Virus record (IMG/VR): IMGVR_UViG_3300042879_004742
Location: 1 to 21,937 of that record
Source: a virus
Length of the DNA: 21,937 bases
Direction: 5' to 3' (one strand)
In this document: positions 1-7,047 of the stretch, piece by piece
Layout: each line of letters begins with the position of its first letter
How positions within the stretch are numbered: the first letter of the stretch is position 1
The notes under the pieces: model-generated
What the model was told of the DNA's origin: nothing
The model's database searches: none
Seen by the model: only the letters and a program-made list of their open reading frames with translations
Translations under genes and position numbers: made by a program

Positions 1-2208
1 AAGTGTATCAGTTGATTCATTTCTACGAATCATTATGTTCAATGGAACATCATCATATAGATATTCGTCTTTTATAGATGCAGATTTGTAACTTGTCCCA
101 TCTCCCAAATAAAAAGTCAAATCACCTTTTTCTGCAGATCCAGTTCTATGAACAGTAACATACCAATCCAATCTACTACCAGTTGTTTCTTTTTGTAAAA
201 CAGTTTGTAATTCGTTATTTTCATAACGATACAACTGTGATGGATTCATTTTCCATCTAAAAGTTAGTGTATCTGGATATTGCCACTGATTATTTTCATT
301 GTTAATTCTTTCCCAAGGCAATCTGACATAACTAGATGTAGGTGGTTGTTGTAAACTACCAACTAAATTCAAATAATATGTATGTTTTTCCCATTCTGCT
401 CTAGGAACAACACCCAAATCCGCATTATCCGGTCCACCAAATTCTCTAATAGTTAATAGTGTTTGTGGAATACCATAAGCAGATAATAGTGCCTTAACAC
501 CTCTAGCAGTTCCCTTTGATTTGTAAATGTAAGGCAAATTGTTCAATACTCTACGCCAAACTTCTTTTGTTCTTTCTTCTTCACTTTTTGAATGTTCTTT
601 GCCTACCGTATTTCTTCCTGCCCAAATTGGTTCACCACTACCACTTACACCTAATGCATATTCCCATAAATCTTTTGTTCTTGTTCCACTAGAAAGAGTC
701 CAACCTAAATTTCGTGTTGCTTCATAAATAAGGTCTTGTGATAACCCGTCTTTTGGGTGTTCTTCTCTTAAATTCTTTTTTAATATGTGGTCAGTATAAA
801 AATATAAAATGTCAAAGTGCTGACCAATCATGTTTACAAATGTAAGTATTTGTTCATTATCGGGATTATCAAATATATGTTCCGGTAGTGATTTAATCAA
901 CGCAGAATCATTTACCATATCAAAATCGGTTGCTACATCTAAAACAGTGTTATACCATTCTTCTACTTGAATACTTGAACTTGAATATAAATTAAATTTA
1001 CCTTGTCTTGTTAATATATGATAAGTGCTTCCAGTTACTTCGTATTTTGGAAATGGTTGTATTGATGCAGTAAGTTCACTTGTATATCTTAAACTTGCAG
1101 TTGTTTCATAGTATAACCACTTTTCAAATTCATCAAAACCAGAAACAACCGATTCTCTTAACATTTTTACTTTTGTTTTGTTCAAATCCAATGAACCCGT
1201 GTATGATTCTAAATCAGCAAGTTGATTGTTGTAATGCTGAATTAAACGCATTTTATAGTAAAAATTTTCAACTCTTTCTTCTGCTGATGAATAGAATACA
1301 AAATTTGAAAAATCTGTAAAATTATAGTTTAATTCTACTTTTGATCCAGAAGATGTTAAGTATTTATCAAGTATTTGTTGTGATGTTTGTAAATTTGTTG
1401 ATAAAATATCATTCCAATTTTTATATTCTGTTGTTGCAGAAATGAAATTTTCATATTCAACTTCGTAATTTGGACCTTTAATAAATTTTGGTGATAGTGT
1501 TTCAAACTCTTTTTCCACTTGAACTGAATCAATATACGGCTTCATTATTTGACTTGAAAGCCAACATTGATAATACAAATCAACATCAGTATCTAACGGT
1601 TCTGCAATACGAACATAAAAATATGTAGGGTTTCCATCGGATGTAACATTTATCACATCAACTAAATTATTCTCGCCAAAATTTAGAACTATTGGTAGTT
1701 TATATTTTGATCCCCTCATATATTCAAGAACAAAACTACTTAAATTTTCCAAAGATTCTATATCAGTTGGATTTGTTAAAGTTAATCTTAATTCTCGTCT
1801 GTCTTGTGAAATGTCTGAAACAAACAATCTATTTTCATTTTCAGCAGAACCAATTAAATCTCTAAAAAAGTTGTAAACAAACTTATATGGTCCAGGAACT
1901 AAATTTAATTGTTTTATATGGTTATGTATAGGTAATACAACATACCGTAACGGATCACCGGATTCTGTTATACGAGGATCTATTTCATAATTTGCATTAT
2001 GTAATGTATCTACATAAGAAAAATTAGGCAAAAATATATGAAGTTCTACATTTGTTCCCGGAGAAGAAGGATCTTCGGGATTATTTAATGTAGAAAATTT
2101 TGGAACAATAATGCTGTTAGCAAAATTTGAATAGTCATACCTATCGCCCCTAATAGGACGATTTGTTCTTACTATATCAAGTAAATTTTTGTATAAAAAA
2201 CTTGGCAT
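1..2208 (-). CDS. gpI-like baseplate/tail protein with lectin-like segment (partial, 3' end off window)
   Basis: The frame is open from an ATG at 2208 to the left edge, giving 736 codons with no stop, so the C-terminus lies outside the window. An AAGGTGA Shine-Dalgarno at 2218-2224 supports the start. Around residues 555-585 it reads VLNNLPYIYKSKGTARGVK, then ALLSAYGIP. This resembles the conserved 'KGT..gvk..l...G' core of P2 gpI-family tail proteins, which sit at the wedge edge and connect the baseplate to receptor-binding fibres. After that core, residues about 640-736 look like a concanavalin/LamG-type beta-sandwich (DLTFYLGDGTSYKSASI, then IMIRRNES), truncated by the window. The gene is last in the visible cluster, after gp25 and gp6 homologues, which is the position of I in the P2 W-J-I order. 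Much larger than P2 gpI, so extra fibre-anchoring or carbohydrate-binding regions are likely. The gpI match is motif-level only. Confidence 0.72.
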   Translation of the reverse strand, partial: MPSFLYKNLLDIVRTNRPIRGDRYDYSNFANSIIVPKFSTLNNPEDPSSPGTNVELHIFLPNFSYVDTLHNANYEIDPRITESGDPLRYVVLPIHNHIKQLNLVPGPYKFVYNFFRDLIGSAENENRLFVSDISQDRRELRLTLTNPTDIESLENLSSFVLEYMRGSKYKLPIVLNFGENNLVDVINVTSDGNPTYFYVRIAEPLDTDVDLYYQCWLSSQIMKPYIDSVQVEKEFETLSPKFIKGPNYEVEYENFISATTEYKNWNDILSTNLQTSQQILDKYLTSSGSKVELNYNFTDFSNFVFYSSAEERVENFYYKMRLIQHYNNQLADLESYTGSLDLNKTKVKMLRESVVSGFDEFEKWLYYETTASLRYTSELTASIQPFPKYEVTGSTYHILTRQGKFNLYSSSSIQVEEWYNTVLDVATDFDMVNDSALIKSLPEHIFDNPDNEQILTFVNMIGQHFDILYFYTDHILKKNLREEHPKDGLSQDLIYEATRNLGWTLSSGTRTKDLWEYALGVSGSGEPIWAGRNTVGKEHSKSEEERTKEVWRRVLNNLPYIYKSKGTARGVKALLSAYGIPQTLLTIREFGGPDNADLGVVPRAEWEKHTYYLNLVGSLQQPPTSSYVRLPWERINNENNQWQYPDTLTFRWKMNPSQLYRYENNELQTVLQKETTGSRLDWYVTVHRTGSAEKGDLTFYLGDGTSYKSASIKDEYLYDDVPLNIMIRRNESTDTL

Positions 2209-2229
2209 AAAATTAAATCACCTTATTTA

Positions 2230-3015
2230 TTAACCACCTTCATCATCACCATTTTCTTCTGGTGGAGATTCATTCAAAAAATCAACATTGATTTTTTCCG
2301 ATAATTTTCCTACATATCCTGTTGCTGGATCAGTAAACATACCACCAACAGTTCTTATAGTATCAACTTCCGTCAATAATGTATTAAGTGTTTTATCGGT
2401 TCTTTGTGCAAGAGAAGATATTGATCCAGATGCAATTATGTTTTGTAGATCCATTTCAGTTTTAAGTTCTGTAATAATTTGTTCATTTTGTGCAGAAAGT
2501 TGATTACTCAATCTCTCAAATGAATCAGCGCGAACAGATTGATTTTCATTTTCACGTGCCCAAAGACTAACAGTTTCTTGCCATCTTTCTGATGCATTTT
2601 GCCAATCTACTAATTGATCTCTTTGACTATCTACGATTGCCTCTAATTCGGCAATTCTTCTTTCTAAATTAGCAATACTATTAGGATTACTTTCTACAAT
2701 GTTTTGTAAATTTTGAAGCAATTCGTTTTTAGCAATATCTTGAACATTTTGAATATCAGTTGCAGAAAGATTGCCCAATGGAACTCCAGAAAAAATTCCA
2801 TTTTCTATGTTTTTTAATTGGTTAAACAAATTTTGTTCTGCATTTACAGCGTCAGATAAAGAAGTAAAATTTGATTTAACAACAAAATCAAAACTTTCAG
2901 CTAAAAATCTTTGATCAACTACCGGTATTTCTATATTTCCTTTGTTTTGAACAGAACGTTCATCGATGTAACTTATTATTCTGTTTGTTGCAGAATCTCT
3001 TTGTAAATCACTCAT
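2230..3015 (-). CDS. Coiled-coil tail/baseplate protein, function unknown
   Basis: A 261-aa protein whose ATG overlaps the stop of the preceding gene by 4 nt (ATGA), so it is translationally coupled to it. Residues about 85-190 are rich in heptad-like L/I/A spacing with many Glu, Gln and Arg (for example IANLERRIAELEAIVDSQ at 114-131). This predicts a long coiled coil interrupted near residue 111 by Pro. A second helical stretch covers about 200-225, and the C-terminus is short and acidic (PPEENGDDEGG). There is no signal peptide or membrane segment. I do not recognise a family. Its place between the DNRLRE-like protein and the gpI-like protein suggests a trimeric structural connector or a chaperone for the fibre-proximal baseplate proteins. 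Confidence 0.8.
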   Translation of the reverse strand: MSDLQRDSATNRIISYIDERSVQNKGNIEIPVVDQRFLAESFDFVVKSNFTSLSDAVNAEQNLFNQLKNIENGIFSGVPLGNLSATDIQNVQDIAKNELLQNLQNIVESNPNSIANLERRIAELEAIVDSQRDQLVDWQNASERWQETVSLWARENENQSVRADSFERLSNQLSAQNEQIITELKTEMDLQNIIASGSISSLAQRTDKTLNTLLTEVDTIRTVGGMFTDPATGYVGKLSEKINVDFLNESPPEENGDDEGG

Positions 3016-4190
3016 CTTACAACCTTGAAGTAATGATTGTTGTCAAAAATTTGAACATTATCTCCATCTTCTCTTTCTATTTTTATTACCACTCTATAAA
3101 ATCTTTCTGGTTGAAATGAATCCATCCACAGATTAAAATAACTACTTGTTCCATCACAACTAATTTTTGAACCAGTGTAATCAAAAGGAAGAATTATTTC
3201 ATCACTATGAGCATCACGGATTTCATAATAAGAAGATGATGGTAAATAATAATTTACAGTTTGATATGCAGTTGTTGTGTAATTTTTTTGTGGATAACGA
3301 GAATTTGCATATATTCTTATTTTTGCCCTTTCTTTTTCTGCATAAAACTTTTTAAGTTTAACATTCAAATTTATGCTATCTTCAGCAACTGATTCTAAAC
3401 TTCCAGTAATAAATTCAGAATCATCCCAAACTATGTTCAATCTTGGAACATATATCGTATTACTATCCGTTCCAAAAAATTTAAGACTATTCAATAGATT
3501 ATTAGGAGATGATTCCATTTCATTGCTGAATTTTAGAATCATTCCGTCATTTTCAAATCTTCCTGATCCAGTTACCCATCTTCTTGCAAGATTTGTGACA
3601 TCCATATAAATATCTGACGATTGGAATGAAAATGATTGAGTGCATTCCAAATTATCATAATCCCACCATGTTCCACCGCCTTCATGTGTAAAATACGATG
3701 ATGTAACTGTTGCAGTAGGTGTATTGTTTCCCCATATCCCGTCATCTTGAATCCATGTCTGTGACACTTCATCCCATTCTAAACTATCAACTGTTGGTGG
3801 TATATCCCATTCGGTTCCAACTGTTTTTGATGTTCGGTATCTCCAAGAAACTCCATCTGTTGTATATGGTAAATTTACAAATTTACCAGTTCCGTTAGTC
3901 CAAGATGAACTCAATGGGTATGCATATACAACATATTCTTGTGGAATTTCTCTAATATCTGCAGTAATAAGAGATAGATAGTATTTTGCATTTTCAGATA
4001 TTTTACCAGAGTTAATTCTATTTTCAACATCTGACATATCAAACTTTACAAGTATTCTACTATTGTAAATTGAAGATCCTGAACCTGGTGTTTCATGGGA
4101 TAATTCCAATAAAGGATCTATACCAGTATTCATGGTATATTGTCTTTCATAAATTGTAGCATCTCGCTGTGCAAAAATAGAATATATCAT
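3012..4190 (-). CDS. DNRLRE/CBM96-like structural protein of the tail
   Basis: A 392-aa protein that starts inside the gp6 stop (4-nt ATGA overlap). The N-terminus carries the DATIYE signature (residues 10-15), then NTGIDPLLEL and SRILVKFDMSDV (44-55). Near 197-208 it has DVTNLARRWVTG, followed by DGMILKFSN. This order (DATIY, N.G....L, R.LVKFD, DVT.L...W..G, G..LK.S) is typical of DNRLRE/CBM96-type beta-sandwich domains, which often bind polysaccharide. A Trp/Ser/Thr-rich insertion occupies about 105-185. The C-terminal part (260-392) looks like one or two further all-beta domains. Related proteins occur in T4-like environmental phage tail clusters, but their exact location in the virion is not established here. 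Likely roles are baseplate-fibre linkage or glycan contact. Confidence 0.7.
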   Translation of the reverse strand: MIYSIFAQRDATIYERQYTMNTGIDPLLELSHETPGSGSSIYNSRILVKFDMSDVENRINSGKISENAKYYLSLITADIREIPQEYVVYAYPLSSSWTNGTGKFVNLPYTTDGVSWRYRTSKTVGTEWDIPPTVDSLEWDEVSQTWIQDDGIWGNNTPTATVTSSYFTHEGGGTWWDYDNLECTQSFSFQSSDIYMDVTNLARRWVTGSGRFENDGMILKFSNEMESSPNNLLNSLKFFGTDSNTIYVPRLNIVWDDSEFITGSLESVAEDSINLNVKLKKFYAEKERAKIRIYANSRYPQKNYTTTAYQTVNYYLPSSSYYEIRDAHSDEIILPFDYTGSKISCDGTSSYFNLWMDSFQPERFYRVVIKIEREDGDNVQIFDNNHYFKVVR

Positions 4191-6076
4191 CCGAATGACC
4201 TCGCTCTACCAACAATATCATTGTTTGGATATTTTATTTCAAAAATAGATGGATCTAATGACGGGAACAAAACACCATCTTTTGTTGCTTGTTCTATGTT
4301 ATAGGCATGAGGAGAGTAACCCAAGTTCGTATCAGATAAATTTCTAATTTTAACATTTACAACAGTTTGAACACCAGGAACCCTATCTAATTCTGTGTAT
4401 ATGTTGCTTATTGCAATCGGTTGATTTATTTGCCATTTGTTTACATCAAAGTATTGTTTCAATCTTTCAATACAACGAAGAACAACTTGGTTTGAATTTT
4501 GATCAGGTAAAGTTATTATGTCAAAATTTACGCCTACATTGATAATATAAGCATCTCTAATGTTAATTGCATCTGTTAGTATTCTATACCAATTCAAATA
4601 ATTTTTTAGATTTTCCTTTGTAGCATTGTTTACTGTTGTAAGTTTACCGTTTACGTCATAACCAAGAACATAAAAGTTTAGAGCTAAATCGTTTTGAACT
4701 CTATCACTATTGAATATAGAATCCTTCGTTAATTGAGTATCTTTCGTAATATATGCCTTTGCAATAGAACCATACTTTGATGGTAGACTATAAGCACGGA
4801 TTATGTAATCTTCTTTTGTAACTGCACGATTTTGTGCAGCAAAAGAAGCAACGGCATTTTGTCTAATCTCTTGTATATCTTCTTGAAATTTACCACCTGT
4901 TGCAGGTCTTGGGTTTGTTACAGCCAAACTGGATACAATTTGACCATATAACACTGGATCCAATCCAGTTGAATCTAAAATTACTATTCTATTCAAAACA
5001 TTATTTAATACTTCACTTGGAACATTGTCTTCGGTTCCACCACCGATTGTATAGAAGAATGTCAATGTTGTATTGTTTGGTGCAAGACCATATGTTTTTG
5101 TATACAAAAAGTTTGAAGGATCTATGTTTATCGATAAATTTGGATTTGTCATAGGCAAAGCACCACCGACTAAATCTGGATTTGGAATTAACAATTCATC
5201 ATCTACATCACTGATTCCCGCACCAAACTGTATTTCCACATTTCCATTTGCCATCTGTCTTGAAGTAAATCGTCTAGGAACTCTTCTCAATTTAAGTAAG
5301 TATGGTGTTTCTGATCTATATTTACTTAATTGTGAATCATTTCTTGGTATGTTTAACACCGGTTCAAATACAGTATCTTGTGCCAAATTAGGAACGTGTT
5401 CCCATTTGTTTCCTTCTGTATCTATTGCATAGAGTATTTCTATTATATCCGTTTCTTCTATTGTAAATTTATCGTATGGTTTTGGATCACCCGCACTAAA
5501 TGTTGAAGATCTAATTGTTCCGGAAATAGCTTTCGCTTGTTTTCTCAGAAGCCAAAATGTAACTTCTCCCGTTGTATTATCTATTTCATATGGAGTTACT
5601 TCTGTTGAATCAAAACTACTACTAGACTTAAAATCAATATAATCTATTGTTCTGAATGTAATTGTTCCATCGGTTGTTGGTGATACACGCATTCCAGGTT
5701 CTATTGCCATTGCATAATCATAATCTGGAACTATTTCAAGACCTACTTTTTTTGCAGGAACAACTTGAAAAACATCTAATACGGTATTTGCTGCAACCCT
5801 ATTTTTTGGTGCATAACCGAGAGAATGTGCAATGTTAAGTATATTTTGACGTTCATTAGCAAACAGAATCATTGATTCTTGTAGTGTAACATCTGTATAA
5901 AATGACAAAACATCCCCAACATAAGCTGCCATTTCCAAAAATAACATTCCCGGTGAGGTTTCATTGAAATCTTGGTATGTATCTGGAAAATAATTTTTGG
6001 AAAAATCTATCAAAGATTTTTTTAATGAATTGAAATCTCTATTTGAATAACGAATATCTTTTTGGATTAAAGCCAT
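4187..6076 (-). CDS. Baseplate wedge protein, T4 gp6 / P2 gpJ-like
   Basis: A 629-aa protein from the ATG at 6074-6076. An in-frame GTG at 6083-6085 would add three residues but overlaps the AGGTG Shine-Dalgarno at 6083-6087, which is 6 nt from the ATG. The N-terminus MALIQKDIRYSNRDF leads to TSPGMLFLEMAAYVGDVLSFYTD. This is the hallmark opening of gp6/J wedge proteins in T4-like and many environmental myoviruses. Later segments fit the same family: QNRAVTKEDYIIRAYSLPSKYG (about 425-446), and a C-terminal stretch with IAISNIYTELDRVPGVQTV. Two gp6 copies per wedge normally form the ring that holds the baseplate in its high-energy state and passes the contraction signal. The gene follows gp25 directly and overlaps the next gene, as expected of co-translated wedge components. 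Confidence 0.9.
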   Translation of the reverse strand: MALIQKDIRYSNRDFNSLKKSLIDFSKNYFPDTYQDFNETSPGMLFLEMAAYVGDVLSFYTDVTLQESMILFANERQNILNIAHSLGYAPKNRVAANTVLDVFQVVPAKKVGLEIVPDYDYAMAIEPGMRVSPTTDGTITFRTIDYIDFKSSSSFDSTEVTPYEIDNTTGEVTFWLLRKQAKAISGTIRSSTFSAGDPKPYDKFTIEETDIIEILYAIDTEGNKWEHVPNLAQDTVFEPVLNIPRNDSQLSKYRSETPYLLKLRRVPRRFTSRQMANGNVEIQFGAGISDVDDELLIPNPDLVGGALPMTNPNLSINIDPSNFLYTKTYGLAPNNTTLTFFYTIGGGTEDNVPSEVLNNVLNRIVILDSTGLDPVLYGQIVSSLAVTNPRPATGGKFQEDIQEIRQNAVASFAAQNRAVTKEDYIIRAYSLPSKYGSIAKAYITKDTQLTKDSIFNSDRVQNDLALNFYVLGYDVNGKLTTVNNATKENLKNYLNWYRILTDAINIRDAYIINVGVNFDIITLPDQNSNQVVLRCIERLKQYFDVNKWQINQPIAISNIYTELDRVPGVQTVVNVKIRNLSDTNLGYSPHAYNIEQATKDGVLFPSLDPSIFEIKYPNNDIVGRARSFG

Positions 6077-6082
6077 TTTTAT

Positions 6083-6087
6083 CACCT
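6083..6087 (-). promoter_or_regulatory. Ribosome binding site of the gp6-like gene
   Basis: AGGTG on the minus strand, 6 nt before the ATG at 6076. It overlaps the alternative GTG codon at 6085, so it argues for the ATG as the true start. Confidence 0.6.
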
Positions 6088-6093
6088 ATATTT

Positions 6094-6603
6094 TCACCGC
6101 GGCTCTATTGCCGCAATTTCAATTCTACCTATTGTAGATATAAATAGTCTTATTGGTAAATATATTGTTGTTTCTCGAAGTTTTAGAGTTAAATCTATTT
6201 GTATCGCATGATCATTTTCGGCTAAATTTGATGTATCTGGATTTATATTAACTGTTAATTTTTCTATTGTTAAAAAAGGCATCCATGTATTTAATGCCTC
6301 TACAATATCTGATTTTATACTTTCTAAAAATTGATCTTCGCTTGTTATGTTTTCAAACAATATATTTTTTAGATTTGTTCCAAAATCAGGAATCATATAT
6401 CTCTCACCTCTTGTTGTTAATAACAAGTTTCTCACATTTGAAAACAACTGTTTTACATTTGTTCTACTTTGAAAGAAAATACCCTTTGGATTATTAAAAG
6501 GCAATGTTACACCAACAAATTTGTTACCTTGTGTGGCGTTTCCTTCGTTTATAGGTTTTTGAAAATAATTTATTCTATTTTCAGATCTTGAAAGTGGTCT
6601 CAA
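6094..6603 (-). CDS. Baseplate wedge protein, T4 gp25 / P2 gpW-like (TTG start)
   Basis: A 169-aa protein of the GPW/gp25 family (PF04965). The core RGERYMIPDFGTNLKNILFE lies at residues 65-84. It is followed by a helix (EDQFLESIKSDIVEALNTWMPF) and paired beta strands (LTIEKLTVNINPD, then IQIDLTLKLRET). T4 gp25 is 132 aa. The extra N-terminal 45 residues here include the 'N.kG.ff.s' segment common in environmental phages. gp25 sits next to the central hub and forms the sheath-like connector to the first sheath ring. The start is a TTG at 6601-6603 with GGGAG seven bases upstream. The next in-frame Met is residue 70, inside the conserved core, so TTG is the only credible start. It follows the previous stop by 3 nt and precedes gp6, the standard W-J order. 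Confidence 0.9.
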   Translation of the reverse strand: MRPLSRSENRINYFQKPINEGNATQGNKFVGVTLPFNNPKGIFFQSRTNVKQLFSNVRNLLLTTRGERYMIPDFGTNLKNILFENITSEDQFLESIKSDIVEALNTWMPFLTIEKLTVNINPDTSNLAENDHAIQIDLTLKLRETTIYLPIRLFISTIGRIEIAAIEPR

Positions 6604-6606
6604 TTA

Positions 6607-7035
6607 TTATCTCCCTTTTTTTTCATCAATTTTTTTCATAAGTTCAGAATAATCTCTTGTAAGTGCACTCATTACTTCGTTAGGTATTTCTGTTTTATTG
6701 TAGCCATTTGGAATAGCCGATCCTACTCTTTCATTTCCAAATCCTTCTGCCATATCTGCAGTAAAGCTAAATTCATCTTCCATTTCATAACTGTCTTGAA
6801 GACTTCTTTTTGTTTCTGCTAACAATTCTTTTATAGAACCAAATTCACTTTTTTGTTGTTTTGGTTTTACTACTTTTTTCGTTGATTGTGATTCATTATA
6901 CATAGATAGACCATGTTTTAATGCAGAAATATCATCTTTTTTTGTTTGCTTTTGAGATATTTTCTTTTCAAGAGCATATTCAATTTCTTCTCTAATTATT
7001 TCTCTTATTTTAGTAAAAAAATTCTTCGTGTTCAT
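6607..7035 (-). CDS. Small helical protein upstream of gp25, function unknown
   Basis: A 142-aa soluble protein with an ATG at 7035 and a good AAGGAG ribosome site about 9 nt upstream. Residues 1-30 form a predicted amphipathic, Arg/Lys/Glu-rich helix (FFTKIREIIREEIEYALEKK). The middle (31-70) is Lys/Gln/Ser-rich and probably disordered. A Met/Glu/Phe acidic stretch follows (about 85-100), and the end holds EVMSALTRDYSELMKKIDEKK. There is no membrane segment or known catalytic motif. It is encoded just before gp25 and after the 849-aa hydrolase, so a structural or assembly role in the baseplate is plausible. I do not recognise the family with confidence. Confidence 0.78.
   Translation of the reverse strand: MNTKNFFTKIREIIREEIEYALEKKISQKQTKKDDISALKHGLSMYNESQSTKKVVKPKQQKSEFGSIKELLAETKRSLQDSYEMEDEFSFTADMAEGFGNERVGSAIPNGYNKTEIPNEVMSALTRDYSELMKKIDEKKGR
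6611..6615 (-). promoter_or_regulatory. Strong ribosome binding site supporting the TTG start
   Basis: GGGAG on the minus strand, seven bases upstream of the TTG at 6603. It lies within the last codons of the preceding 142-aa gene, so translation of the two is probably coupled. It decides the start of the gp25-like gene. Confidence 0.7.
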
Positions 7036-7047
7036 ACTAAAAACTCC

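Noticed and set aside
539-1319. Plus-strand open frames of 62 and 79 codons
   Set aside because: They lie antisense within the gpI-like gene, lack ribosome sites and have low-complexity translations rich in Leu, Ser and Phe typical of antisense reading of AT-rich coding DNA.
2224-2231. AATAAATA upstream of the gpI-like gene, 7 of 8 to the late promoter core
   Set aside because: It is so close to the Shine-Dalgarno that a transcript starting from it would begin at or within the ribosome site.
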